From the NCBI RefSeq assembly GCF_026210795.1, contig NC_089434.1, positions 2,542,001 to 2,606,000 of the forward strand: a DNA stretch of 64,000 nt, read 5' to 3'. A program made the position numbers and the translations under genes. Within the stretch, counting starts at the first letter, position 1; each line of letters starts with the position of its first letter. Below, piece after piece: positions 31,111-42,374 of this stretch. The DNA comes from Rhizophagus irregularis (taxonomy: Eukaryota; Glomeromycota; Glomeromycetes; Glomerales; Glomeraceae). The notes beneath the pieces are model-generated. The model ran no database searches, was not told the DNA's origin, and saw only the letters and a list, made by a program, of their open reading frames with translations.

Positions 31111-31645
31111 AAAAAAAGAAACTTTTTAAAAAGATTAAGTTTTGAAATAGTTTAAATAAATGTCTAAATTTAGCTGATCAACTCACATGACTAATCAGCA
31201 GCTCTTTTCAATTTGCGACATAAAAAAGTTTTAGTATTATAAAAGCGGAAATCTGCAAAATCGCAGATTACCGCAGAATTTTTCTAATAAATCTGCAGAA
31301 ACCTGCAAAATTGCAGATTACCGCAGAAATTCATACATAAAAAATTGGAAACTTGCAAAATTGCAAATTGTTGCATAATTTTGTAAAAAATAAAAAGCAG
31401 AAATCTGCAAAATCGCAAATTTCTGCATAAATTCACAAAAAAAATGTGGAGATCTGCTAATTTTACAGATCTCCGCAGTTCTGCATCTTAAAAAATTTCC
31501 TGATGTATCAAACCTTAGGCGAATTGCAAGGGGATTATCTTCTGGCTTAGTGAGATTAAATACAACAAACTCACCTTTTTGAAGGTAACTATTAATAACC
31601 AGCAATGTATTTTTTACATTATTATAACGTCCAGAAATGTTATTG

Positions 31646-32340
31646 CGCCATAGTCACGTGATACTGTTCTGGTGCCAGAACACCCTTAACACATATTCTG
31701 ATTTTTTTAGTATAGTAATACCTGATAATTGGATTTGCTTTTTTTCTGCTTTAAAATTCGCTAATCAACATATTGATTTTAGAAATCACACAATGATGTA
31801 ATCCTACATCTTGTACTTGTGATAATTTAAGTACTACTTCTAGCAGGATAATCTTACACACCACCTCACATGTTACGAATATTAATAGTATTGGTTACAC
31901 TGCATAAAGGGTGTGACGTTTTATGTAGGTGACAAATAGAAATCAGACCACAAAAAATTTTCTAAGTCGCTGAGATAAATATAAATAACACGGTCGCTGC
32001 CAGCATAGATAAAAGTCCTGATGATCAGCAGATTACACAAAATTTCATATAGAAATTTCATATGCCGATTAGTAACTTTGTTCATGATAAAATTCCGATT
32101 TGTTATAATAACCCTATTCAAATTTTACGCAATTATTCTTTTCAACTTTCTTTAATGTACTATGTTATTACATCGCAATACATCGCAAACACTTAAAACT
32201 TTACTTTGATGCGTAAATTACAGTTTTGTAAGGTAGCAAAAGAAAGTTAAACCAGGTTTTTTTGGAAGTTATTCGCTAATATATAACCAATAATTATTTA
32301 TTATTTTAATAGTTTCAAATATTGGAAATTAAAGAAAACT
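31646..32340. other. Intergenic, nothing recognised
   Basis: AT-rich, with a GTTCTGGTGCCAGAAC palindrome at about 31667 and no coding frame that continues either neighbour. The 66-codon minus frame at 31921-32121 has no supporting features. Confidence 0.4.
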
Positions 32341-32342
32341 AC

Positions 32343-35180
32343 TTTACTAACTATCCATCTTTTGAAGTCGTTCGTTTAAATTAATATGTATATTTTCAAC
32401 TTCATTATTATTTAATGGTTCATCTTCATTGTTTTCTCTATCTTGACTACCTTCTATATTTTCAATATCTTTATCTATTAGCTCATTCATGGAACTATTC
32501 AAACGGTTTAAAAAGGAATCAACATTTTTTTGTATTCCTTTTTTAAAATACTCAAGACAATAGCGGCATCAAAAATCTAATGATGCATATCAATTAGTAT
32601 GATAACCATGGCTGCAAATAAGAATCTGGCATTGTTCTTGTTCATTTAATACTTCATGATAATGATTACATTTTCCTAAAGCAGGAGGGTATCCAGTACT
32701 ATATCCAAGAGGTAATTTAATTACATCTAAAGTTCCCATAGTAATAGATTCATATTGTAATTTAGATCTTTTTCTTTTTTTTCTTTTAGGAGGAACAGAA
32801 GAACTCAGCTCAGATTCTTTCTGTTTAATTGATTGAAAAATAATTTGGAATTGATTTAGCAGAAAAATACTGGTTTTGTGTGTAAAGAAATCTAATTCAG
32901 TTACTGAGTAAGGGTAATTCTTAAAATTGCAGTATACTTGTTTAAAAGTAGAATACTTGTGGGAATCTTAAAAAGAAAATGAATTAAATTTTAATAAAAA
33001 CAAATATTAAAAGTCAAATCAATAGATTATCTAATAGGTAAGCTTACTGTTATATAGTTATACTATTGTCTTTTAAGGAAGTAGTAGTTCAAATTTGAGA
33101 ATGCATATTTTCCACCCAATAATCATTAAAATTAACTAAATATTTTGCTATTGCTTCTTTCATAGGATGTCTATTTTCTTCCCAATAGAATATATCACAC
33201 AGGTCAAAATGCTAAAAATCAGCAAAAAAAATGGTGTGAAAAGCAGTAGTTATTCTTGGCTATTCTTGGCTATTCTTGGCTGTTTTTGGCAATTTGTGAA
33301 TTAACCTATATTATTTGTAAATAGTTTATATAAATTTGCGAATAGTTTATGCAATTCTAGCCATTTTTTTTTGCCTGTTTTTGGTCATTTGACATGTGTC
33401 AAATAAAAAAGCCAATGGTGTTTTATTATAGTTTTTTCTATTCCATCTTAATGCAAATGTCCAGATTCTAAAGATTGTTTCAACGTATTCATTAAAAGTA
33501 CCAGAATGAAATAATATAGCGTAAATATCTAGAGCAGCAGGTGTAGTATTGTCTAATAGATCTATTAATATTCGAAATTCAGGATCTTTTGTATTTCCAA
33601 ACTTATCAATAATCTGAATTCTAATAATTTGCCATCCTTTATGTAAAAGTTCTAATAGTAGATTAATTCTCCAAGACTTAGGCTTCTTTGCCAAAACTTT
33701 TCGAGTTCCAAAGACACTATGAAACATTTTTTCAATAAATGAATAATAAACTTTTACAATTTGTTCACGAGTATTTAAAGAGACCAACATGTAATAGGCC
33801 AAATATAGGTAAAAATGATTTGATTTCTGGTTTAATATTTCTTCCATTTTGTAGTTGTGTTATAGCTTTACAGATAAAAAGTTGTCCTGGCCAATCTGCA
33901 ATAATTGGCGCAATATAACCATTTAGATGTTCATTATACTGAAGAATTATATCTAATCCTTTTAGATAATCTTCTAAGGAATGTAATTGCTGTTTTTGAA
34001 TTTTTACCAATATAGTTTTTTTCATTTTGCGTTCTTCTTTTCGTTCTTTAGTAGCATTTTTATACATATAAATAGTAAGTTGTTCAATTGGATTAAAAGT
34101 AAGTAAAACATTATTTTTTGCTTTTATCCATTCATTTTTTTTTTGTTGTATAAGACTTATCTAACCATTTTTGATAAATATTTATTAGGTTTTTACAAAT
34201 TAAGATCCAATCTATATTAATTGGATTGTGGACTGATATTTCATTATATATTATTGGTATTTGATTACAATTTTCAATTTTCTTACTTAAGCAGGTAGCC
34301 ATATGAATAGCTTTACTCAATATTGTATTATCTGGACATCTTTTTTCATGGATATTATGATAATCATTCAGATTATATACAAGTAAGTTATCTTTTTATG
34401 ATATTTTATTAAATTATTTTAATTAATATTTATAGGTTTATATATAACAAATTACTTACATTATTATTAAAAAAATTTTTAATTCTACTAGAATGTTGTG
34501 TTGATATTCATTTTTTTTTGATTATATAAGGTCATGTAGGTTATTGTAATTCCAGCATTATTTAAAGTATTTAATGCTTCTGAAGATGATTCACAGGTAT
34601 TTAAATATATTCCAAATTCAATTTTAAAAGTGTTTACTTACATATTTCGAATGCTAGCTATAAGATATAATATTGTAATAATTTTTTTTTGTTTTTCCAC
34701 TTTTTGACTTTTTTTCAACCTTTAGGCAAAAATATATTACAAATTTTGTTTAAAAAATTATTAAGATCTTCATTTCTTTCAGTAAGACAATGATCGAATT
34801 CTTCAGGATCAAGAATAAGATCCATAGATTCTTTATGCTGCATTTGATAAAAAACTGTAGTTATTTTTTAAAATTTAGAAGCTAAAGATATTCCTTCAGA
34901 AGATAATTCAGGTTCTGATTCATTTTCATTGTTCTGATGGTTTATTTTATTACCTTCTACAATAGACATATAATGAGGAAAACAAATTGTATCATATAAT
35001 TTTAAATATGGATATATGATTAATGTTCCATGATCTTTAGCTTTATTATAAGCTAATTTTGTTAATCTTCAAAAATTTGAAGAATTTTTTGAACATTGTT
35101 GAATAGAACAAGAACCAAGTAATTTTTGAGGTTCTATTTAGAATGTATTTTGGAAAATTTTTTTATTAATCTTAGAAAAT
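32343..35180 (-). pseudogene. Large multicopy-family gene, transposon-associated, decayed
   Basis: Pieces in order from the right: IEPQKLLGSCSIQQCSKNSS, LAYNKAKDHGTLIIYPYLKL, DTICFPHYMSIVEGN, GIYLNTCESSSEALNTLNNA, HIHEKRCPDNTILSKAIHMA-like segment, KAKNNVLLTFNPIEQLTIYM, GYIAPIIADWPGQLFICKAI, LPIFGLLHV/SLNTREQIVKVYYSF, AKKPKSWRINLLLELLHKGW, YVETIFRIWTFALRWNRKNY, ENRHPMKEAIAKYLVNFNDY, and a C-terminal Cys-His part (CSHGYH...CRYCLEYFKKGI) ending at 32343. Frames break near 34140 and 33785, and there are at least four in-frame TGA codons. IADWPGQ followed by a C-terminal zinc-binding end resembles proteins of large DNA transposons, but I cannot assign a superfamily. Confidence 0.55.
33244..33292. 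repeat. 12-bp microsatellite CTATTCTTGGCT
   Basis: About three and a half perfect tandem copies in a small insertion that separates LAFLFD from the next coding piece (DLCDIFYWEENR) of the surrounding pseudogene. Confidence 0.7.
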
Positions 35181-35312
35181 AAAATAAAAAAAACTGTCGC
35201 TAAGCCTGCAATCACGTGATAAAATTTTAACCAATAAAATTAACTATCCAATAATATTGCTAAATTTCCAACCACGTGTTAATAAACAAATCATTAGGAC
35301 TTTTATCTATGC

Positions 35313-36422
35313 AACAGGGCGGACATGCATTATATCACAATGTCGATCACTTGCCGATCATGATATAAGTGATATCACGTTAAATTTGAAGCTTTATTCT
35401 AAGCAATAAATGTTCTGTTAAATTATTTTATTTAATAGTTTCATTTATCAATAAATTAATATAAAAGTATTGTGGCAAAATAAGGTGTGTTTCCAAAGTT
35501 AGATTTTACATCAAATTTTCAATAATTAATATATATGCTATATATATGCTGATTATCTGCTAACGTGACTTTGAAGCTTTGGGCGAAGCCACAGATCTTC
35601 GGGCGAAACTTGAAACTTTTACAGTATATTATTTAGGTATTCAAGAATCAATGGCTAAAATAAACCTGGATAATTTTTGATAACCCAAAAGTTATCATTA
35701 AATAAATGTTTACAATTATTGTAAAATTAATATATGTCTGATATTTGACAAAATCTTTATGAATTACAGGGCGGACATCCCCATATTATCACGATATTGC
35801 CGATCATTTTGCCGATCACTTGTCCAATATTATCACATAAAAAAATACCGCTGAATTAGTTTTTTCACAAATTCTACATAATAATGTATAAAATTTCGAT
35901 TTTATTTACTTTATTTTATTTATTGTTAATAAATTAGTTCTTAAAATAATTCATAAAGATTTTGTCAAATATCAGACATATATTAATTTTACAATAATTG
36001 TAAACATTTATTTAATGATAACTTTTGGGTTATCAAAAATTATCCAGGTTTATTTTAGCCATTGATTCTTGAATACCTAAATAATATACTGTAAAAGTTT
36101 CAAGTTTCACCGAAGATCTGTGGCTTCGCCCGAAGCTTCAAAGTCACGTTAGCAGATGATCGGCATATATATAGCATATATATTAATTATTGAAAATTTG
36201 ACGTAAAATCTAACTTTGGAAACACACATTATTTTGCCACAATACTTTTATATTAATTTATTGATAAATTAAACTATTAAATAAAATAATTTAACATAAA
36301 TTGTCAGAACATTTATTGCTTGGAATAAAGCTTCAAATTTAACGTGATATCACTTATATCATGATCGGCAAGTGATCGACATTGTGATATAATGCATGTC
36401 CGCCCTGTTGATGTCCGCCCTG
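35313..36422. mobile_element. Foldback MULE-like element, 1.1 kb
   Basis: Two arms of about 450 bp (35315-35768 and 35948-36409) are inverted copies of each other around a 180-bp centre. CAGGGCGGACAT marks the tips, with one extra copy at the right tip (36411-36422) and one at the start of the centre (35769). An 11-bp duplication TTTATCTATGC flanks it (35302-35312 and 36423-36433). Very long inverted arms with a 9-11 bp duplication fit foldback Mutator-like elements. No ORF. Confidence 0.8.
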
Positions 36423-36433
36423 TTTATCTATGC

Positions 36434-36998
36434 TGCCGCTGCTATCACGTGGCCATGTGACAAAATCATCACCCTTCTAGCAAACGTAACCTAGCGAATA
36501 AAATCGTCACACTTTAACCTAACGAATAAAAATCTAATAATGGCTAAAGGAAAAACTCGTGCCGGTAAATATTTTTTTTTTCTATACTTCCTGTAAGCCC
36601 GCTAACCGTTTATATTACCCTAAGCTTCTTTACGTGCGGTAGGTTTTTATAAATCTTTTCTTTCTTAAAGTTTATCGATGGTTTTGTAAGAAAGAAAGAC
36701 GCGTCTGCGGTAGACTGTCATGTTCTATCGGAAGCCAATAATTTGGCAAGTCACATCGTCCAGTTGGTGGCCGGCTGAATTCTGGATACAGAGTTATTAA
36801 GTGTTTGTTGGGCACGCAAGGCGTCTGCGGTAGACTGTCATGTTCTATCGGAAGCCAATAATTTGGCAAGTCACATCGTCCAGTGGGTGGCCGGCCTTGA
36901 GTAAACAACAGCACACTTTAATGGTTATTTATTGACTTTAATCAAACAATATACTCAACACTTTTTTTGTTAAAATTTCCGTTTATGAGATATCAAAT
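36434..36998. promoter_or_regulatory. Upstream region with a possible stray exon
   Basis: CACGTGGCCATGTGAC, AACCTAACGAATAAAA-type repeats, and an ATG at 36540 (MAKGKTRAG followed by GTAAAT) suggest the 5' end of some small gene, but I find no continuation. The intergenic block includes the 75-bp duplication described next. Confidence 0.3.
36701..36895. repeat. Direct duplication, 75 bp, period 120 bp
   Basis: 36701-36775 and 36821-36895 are identical except for one base (T/G in CCAGTTGGTGG). Both contain GCGTCTGCGGTAGACTGTC, GGCAAGTCACATCGTCCAG and GTGGCCGGC, and are GC-rich against the surroundings. The 80-codon minus frame spanning both is probably not a gene. Confidence 0.75.
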
Positions 36999-39337
36999 AT
37001 GAAACCTGTACGTGAACAAGTGAAAAAACGAAACCTCGATTGGATGATTACGTGTAAAAACCCCACGCCGATAGAATTCTTTCGTTTTATTCAACCGACA
37101 CATAAAGCTCGTGCGATCGAAAAGTATGGAAAAATTCTCAATGAAGCTATGAGGTTGTGTAAAGTTCCGGACGAACAGTCGAAACTAAAAAACATCAAAG
37201 AAACCGTTAATGTACGTGATCAAATGTTCTGCTTAAAGCATATTTGGAAAGCAATACTTTTAACTTCTGTTTTTTTTCACAAAATAGTGCAATTCAGATT
37301 GGGATGTGTGGCTATTAGAGAAAAGAGCGGTATTGTTCAAACATAAAATTTCGACAAGGTTCTTGGCTAACCATGATATCTTCAGATGAAGATTCGTAAC
37401 GAGGTCCATGAGAAGGTCGTCAGTAATAGGGCAATAGAACCGAATGAAGAAAGCTTGCGAAAAAAACAAAAACGATTGGATGGTAAGTTAAATTTACGAT
37501 TGTTCACGAAACATTTATGTAGATCCTTATAAACATTTATCAATCAAAGAACAAGAGGATGCCGATGAAGATGTATATTCATCTAACTATGCATCATCTT
37601 CCCTTACGAACAAGCCACAATTGGATGGTGAGTTAAATTTGCGATTTTCCACGAAACATTTATGTAGATCCTTATAAACATTTATCAATCAAAGAACAAG
37701 AGGATGACGATGAAGATGTATATTCATCTAATTATGCGTCATCTTCCCTTACGAATAAGTCTTGTTCACAACAAAAAACATCTGAGCGAGGAAAAACAGG
37801 CGAAGATATAACTGTGGAGGAACAGGAAAGACGTGAAAATGGGGTTAGTTTGGTAGATATATAGCTGATTGTGCAATTTTTAGTCACTTTAACTGCGTAG
37901 TCAAGAATTTTTAATGATTCAAATAAATTTCACAGAGCGATCATGATCATAATCTGGTTAAAAATCTTCTCAACGAACTGCAACAATGCTCTGAGAAAAT
38001 GGCTAGTTTGGTGTGCAGTTTTCAAGTATACTGTGATGATTCCGTTAATGAATTAATTCGGAATGAAATTATGGACCTAACCCCGTCTTCGGAGTTCGTT
38101 CTAAGATATACAAATGAGGATGACTACATGCAAGTTCTAAAAGAGATCTTTGAGCCTGTCGATAAGTTGTTTCCGGAAAGTGCGATTGAATTTCTTGAAG
38201 AGTTTTTTTCAGAGGTATCAATATTATTTTGTACTATCCTGTACTAATTTGTCTTTTTGCTTGCCAATCACATCATCGCTGTTTTATTTTAACAGAATTG
38301 TACCCATCAACAATGGGATAACAGGCTGGAAAGTTTATTGGAACCGGAAGAGGATCCATTTTTTATAAAGTTGAAGAGATTTTTATTTGAGACATTGCCG
38401 GCCTTGCAAGTATAATTTTTTTATTCTCAGTTTTACGTTCATTTGATAAATATATTATTGTTCTGCCCTGACAGGAAAACTACAAAATTAATACCTACTA
38501 TTTTTACCAGAATTTATTAACGTTCTTATTTATCTTTTAGCTTTGATGCGTATTCTTTGCTACATAACAATCCTCTCAAGAACCATGATATGCTGGAAGA
38601 TGAATTTATGAATACGTACATCCATCCCGTTCTAAAGAGGGCACTGTGGAGGTTTTCGGGTATTCGTTATATACCGTAAGTATTATGTAAGCATTTCTAA
38701 CATCTTTTTATTGTCGTGTTAAATTTATTTGTTATGATTCTTTTAGGGGAAACCAAGCTATTCAAGCATCTGCATATAGAAAGTCGATCATGAAACAAGA
38801 GGGGAATGCAGACCGCTCAGATGGGATTGCGTACACCACCACCGAAAAACCGTATGAAATTTGTATAGTAGAAGGTTCCAGACCATATGTTGTTGATGAC
38901 ACGAAAGAAATGTCCGATTATGTCCAAAATGCGAGAGCAGGAAAAGATATAATAAACTATACAGTTGTATCCGAAGTTAAATTGAAACGAGCACCGCCAC
39001 TGCAATTCAAGTCCTATATGGTACAGAGCATCGGACTAAGTCTTCGATTTTACCTTATGGACTATTTGGGTATGTATACAGTATATACGAACATTATTAT
39101 AAGAAGAATAAATCACTTTGCTGACGAATTTTTTAAGGAATATATCGACTTTTTGAAATCGAAACATGCGAAATTCCAACGGATCTAGAAAGTGTCGATT
39201 TATTCCCATCTTTTTTTAGGACAGTTGTGACTTGGGCGGTAAGTAATAACTATTGATACTTTGGGTTTGGCTTTTACTGATTTCATCTATTATATATATG
39301 TGTAGTTGATGGTCAGGGGCACTGATCAAGAATTCTG
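36999..39337 (+). CDS. Multi-exon protein of a lineage-specific family (possibly decayed)
   Basis: Exons by splice signals and frame: 36999-37482, 37523-37627, 37668-37843, 37936-38214, 38296-38409, 38541-38675, 38747-39069, 39138-39238, 39306-39337. Recognisable blocks: MKPVREQVKKRNLDWMITCK, LNELQQCSEKMASLVCSFQV, PEEDPFFIKLKRFLFETLPA, MLEDEFMNTYIHPVLKRALW, RYIPGNQAIQASAYRKSIMK, DGIAYTTTEKPYEICIVEGS and FPSFFRTVVTWA, ending LMVRGTDQEF. Most junctions keep frame. Two do not: in exon 1 the reading shifts near 37270-37280 and 37380, and exon 38541 needs a two-base phase that the 38409 donor does not give. KPYEICIVEGSRPYV has a restriction-nuclease-like feel (E and K pairs), but I do not claim a function. 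Either a recent pseudogene or a gene with sequence errors. Confidence 0.6.
37474..37765 (+). repeat. Tandem exon-plus-intron duplication
   Basis: A 146-bp unit (TTGGATGGTRAGTTAAATTT intron, then an exon starting ATCCTTATAAACATTTATC) occurs twice, at 37475-37620 and 37620-37765. The exon copies DPYKHLSIKEQEDADEDVYS and DPYKHLSIKEQEDDDEDVYS differ by one residue over that stretch. Both introns are phase 1 and the exon is symmetric, so the duplication preserves frame. Confidence 0.8.
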
Positions 39338-39647
39338 ATCAATGAGAAACAAAAGAAGTGCGCGCTACAGTAACGCCCACAATTTACGAGTTCTTTCAAA
39401 GATAAATCATAATAAGCCTCGTATGGGCAATACAAAAATCATTAAAGAAAAAAAAATTATATAGGGCAAAGAAATGCTGAGTAATGAAAAATCGTAATGC
39501 AACTTCAATCCTATTATTATCACTTTTATGATTTAATACTGTAATACATGTAGAATATTAGTATATCAAAAAATTTTTTTATATGCCATTGTAAAAACGT
39601 ATTTTCCAACTTTGTCCAATGCAGTATACTAAATAATATAAGTGGAA
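39338..39647. other. Intergenic between convergent genes
   Basis: AT-rich 3' flank shared by the genes at 36999-39337 (+) and 39648-40584 (-). No feature seen beyond possible polyadenylation-type AATAAA-like runs. Confidence 0.4.
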
Positions 39648-40584
39648 TTAGATAACCGATAAAGCATTTTGAAGTTTCAAGTTTATTCTATGAGACCCAG
39701 GAATAATTATATATGGGTCTTCGTAATACCAAACATATCTTAGTGCAATCCGATTCTCTTCGCATAATTCTTTCTTGAGTTGGTTCCGCGCTTGCTGTTT
39801 GATAAAATTATTGGAATTGCCATTATGGAAGAATTTGATATATTTTTCGTGTTGTATGCCTTGTACTTCGATTGCAAAGCCATATTCTGGGTAATAAATA
39901 TCAAGTTCTAATCCTGTGGGACATTCTGGTGTTTTGAGAAAATTAGGTTTGTGGATTAGTGAAGGAGGGCCAAGATATTGTTAAAATCTTGTGACATAGC
40001 TTTTCTCTTTTATATTTCGGGCAGAATGGGCACCACGAGTTTAAATGTTTAACATTATCAAAAGTAGCAAACCATCTATACTTTTTATCACACATCCATA
40101 ATAAAGCTGAACAATTATTAATATAATATTCAGAAAGACAAGCTCCTTTTCTATTATAAGCCAATTGTTTGACATCTTCAAGTGTACAAGGCCTATTATT
40201 TGCACAATATGGACACCACTTCTTATTATTTTTTACAGTGTTAAAAGATGCATTCCACTCATGCCTTTCAGAACAACGCCATGATAAAGGTGAAAAACTA
40301 TTATCATACATTTTGGAAAGGCATTCTCCATTCTTACTAAAAGCAACTTGCTTAGCATCTTCAATTGTATGACTGGCCTTATTTGCACAATACGAACACC
40401 ATGTCTTACTGTTATTTATATTATTAAGAGATGTAGTCCACTCATAACTATTTGCACATTGCATGTTAGCATTAACATATTCAGTAGAAAGACAAAGCCC
40501 ACCACGTTTTCCAGCAATTGCACAAGCATCATTTATTGTCAACTTTCTCATTGCAAATAGGTGATTCTTCATCAAAAAGATCAA
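39648..40584 (-). pseudogene. Zinc-ribbon repeat protein with C-terminal nuclease-like domain, one frameshift
   Basis: Three zinc-ribbon repeats of the pattern LSxxYxNxxxxLxWxCxxxHxWxxxxxxxxxxxWCPxC: around WTTSLNNINNSKTWCSYC, WNASFNTVKNNKKWCPYC and WFATFDNVKHLNSWCPFC. This matches the Pfam probable zinc-ribbon (DUF4379-like) repeats. Near 39985 the frame shifts by one and continues as LGPPSLIHKPNFLKTPECPT, GLELDIYYPEYGFAIEVQGI, QHEKYIKFFHNGNSNNFIKQ, ELCEENRIALRYVWYYEDPY to TAA at 39648. ELDIYYPEYGFAIEVQG (D-x-E-x-Q core) then QARNQLKK looks like a Vsr/PD-(D/E)XK nuclease. Without the shift it would be a plausible DNA-cleaving or DNA-binding protein; the first repeat has a damaged Cys/His (CANSYEW). 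Confidence 0.7.
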
Positions 40585-40832
40585 AACTTTAATTTCAGGA
40601 GTAATGAATCCTTATGATCCTTTTTTTCACTTCTCTCGTAACTCTACCTCTTTTTGAAGGTCTAATGGAGTATCAAATCTCAACTGAATTGCCAGTGGAT
40701 TATCATCTGATTTATTTAGATCAAAGACAATAAATTCACCTTTTCGAAGATAACTATTAACAACCATAGAGGTATTTTTCACATCTTCAGTATATCGTCC
40801 AATGATCTTGAAAATATCTTGATAGGAACTGC

Positions 40833-42321
40833 TAGAGCTCTGAATTTGACTTGATGGATTGGATGACCTGACGGGTTAACCAGGTCAGGTAGCAGATTTA
40901 ATGACCTGACCTCAAGTCGGGTCAATTACAGTCAGATATCCAACCCGACCCATTGACTTGACATATTTTGGTCATAAATAAGATTTTATATATATAAAAA
41001 ATGCCAACCTGACCTGAATCTGATGTTTTTTCATTAAAAATAATTACAAAAACGTCTTTTTTTATTAAAAATGTCAGGTTCGATTAAAAAACAAAAAAAA
41101 ATGTTTTTTTTATTAAAAAACATTGAACCTGACGTTTTTTATTAAAAGAAACAAAAAAAAATGTTTCTTTAATTAAAAAATGTCAAGTTTGACATTTTTT
41201 TATTAGAAGAAACAAAAAACGTTTCTTTAATTAAAAAACGTCGGGCTTGACATTTTTTCATTAAAAGAAACAAAAAAAATATTTCTTTAATTAAAAAATG
41301 TTAGATTTGACATTCTTTCATTAAAAGAAACAAAAAAAATGTTTCTTTAATTAAAAAACGTCGGGTTTGACATTTTTTCATTAAAAGAAACAAAAAAAAT
41401 GTTTCTTTAATTAAAAAATGTCGAACCTGACATTTTTTTATTAAAAGAAACAAAAAAAAGTTTCTTTAATTAAAAAATGTCGAACCTGACATTTTTTATT
41501 AAAAGAAATAAAAAAAATTGTTTCTTTAATTAAAAAACGACAGGTTTGACATTTTTTTATTAAAAAAAACAAAAAAAATGTTTTTTTTATTAAAAAACAT
41601 CGAACCTGACATTTTTTATTAAAAGAAACAAAAGAAAATGTATTTTTAATTAAAAAATGTTGAACCTGACGTTTTTTATTAAAAGAAACAAAAAAAAATT
41701 GTTTCTTTAATTTAAAAATGTCGGGTTTGACGTTTTTTCATTAAAAGAAATAAAAAAAAAGTTTCTTTAATTTAAAAATGTCAGGTCTGACGTTTTTCAT
41801 TAGAAAAACAAAAAAAATACATTTTGGCGTAATAAAAACTTTACTATCAGTAGTGATTTTTTTGGTAGTATTTTATAATGCTTTTTAAATAATATTAATA
41901 AAAATTTTTGACATATCATGTAAATATCATATTTAATAACATATATATTAATAAGTCTATTATTATTTTTTTACATTTTATTGTAATATGGTATTTTAAT
42001 ATATATTAAATTATAATAGCAATTATATTGTCAATTATTACAAAATATACATTATAGGATTATTATATGGTAATCAAAAAAATAGGCACTGATAGCTAAA
42101 AAGTGCTGAAACGTACTTTTCCATAAAATAATTGTAATATAATTTGATATATTAAAAATGCAGAAATGTTTTTTTGACCCAAAATATACTAGGTCAATGA
42201 GTCAGATCAGGTACCTAAACTGACCTGTAATATTCAGGTCAGGTCACCAAATTCATGACTTGCTTTGGATCAGATCAAGTCAATTAATTATCTAACCTGA
42301 TCTGACCCATTCAGAGCTCTA
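40833..42321. mobile_element. hAT-like element with palindromic array
   Basis: Ends TAGAGCTCTGAAT/ATTCAGAGCTCTA, flanked by GGAACTGC (40825-40832) and AGAACTGC (42322-42329), 7 of 8 positions identical. Excision restores NGGSSYQDIF in the ATPase frame. Subterminal regions contain many GACCTGACC and GGTCAGGTC motifs. The interior is a 60-bp tandem array and an AT-rich spacer. No transposase. Confidence 0.8.
41030..41825. repeat. Tandem palindromic array, about 60-bp unit, 12-13 copies
   Basis: Each unit combines AAAGAAACAAAAAAAATGTTTCTTT with AATGTCGGGTTTGACATT-type inverted repeats (split here into two palindromes). Unlike the other arrays it has no GTAAG donor or TAG/G acceptor, so it is not intron-like. 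Noncoding. Confidence 0.75.
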
Positions 42322-42374
42322 AGAACTGCCACCATTAAAGACTACTAGATGTGAAATATTTTTCTGAATAATTA

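Larger units (their letters stand above)
27758..31505. mobile_element. Array-carrying element C1, 2-bp duplication TA
   Basis: Terminal inverted repeats CATCAGGAAATTTTTT are flanked by TA (27756-27757 and 31506-31507); excision restores GAT-ACT-CTA in the ATPase frame. Subterminal regions are rich in AGATCTGC/GCAGATCT motifs. The interior is minus-strand intron-like units (28310-30110), then a simpler array (30110-31110). A related copy lies at 43959-47582, flanked by CT. No transposase. Confidence 0.8.
27682..31645 (-). pseudogene. Packaging-type ATPase, C-terminal remnant (copy 1)
   Basis: Reading leftward: SGRYNNVKNTLLVINSYLQK, then GEFVVFNLTKPEDNPLAIRL, RFDT, a 3.75-kb element (27758-31505), then LLNLQKEIEVKQKRKEKSAS and a TAG at 27684-27682. 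It matches the C-terminal part of the ATPase gene at 40627-47765 almost residue for residue. The N-terminal ATP-binding half is absent. Together with the integrase next door it looks like the wreck of one Polinton-like element. Confidence 0.6.

Noticed and set aside
33347-33847. Intact 166-aa gene starting MEEILNQKSN
   Set aside because: The start is an out-of-frame artefact; the true reading joins GLLHV from the overlapping frame, so this is a piece of the decayed 32343-35180 gene.
36540-36565. First exon of a ribosomal protein gene (MAKGKTRAG/GTAAAT)
   Set aside because: No following exon found, and the nine residues do not match a ribosomal protein I can name.
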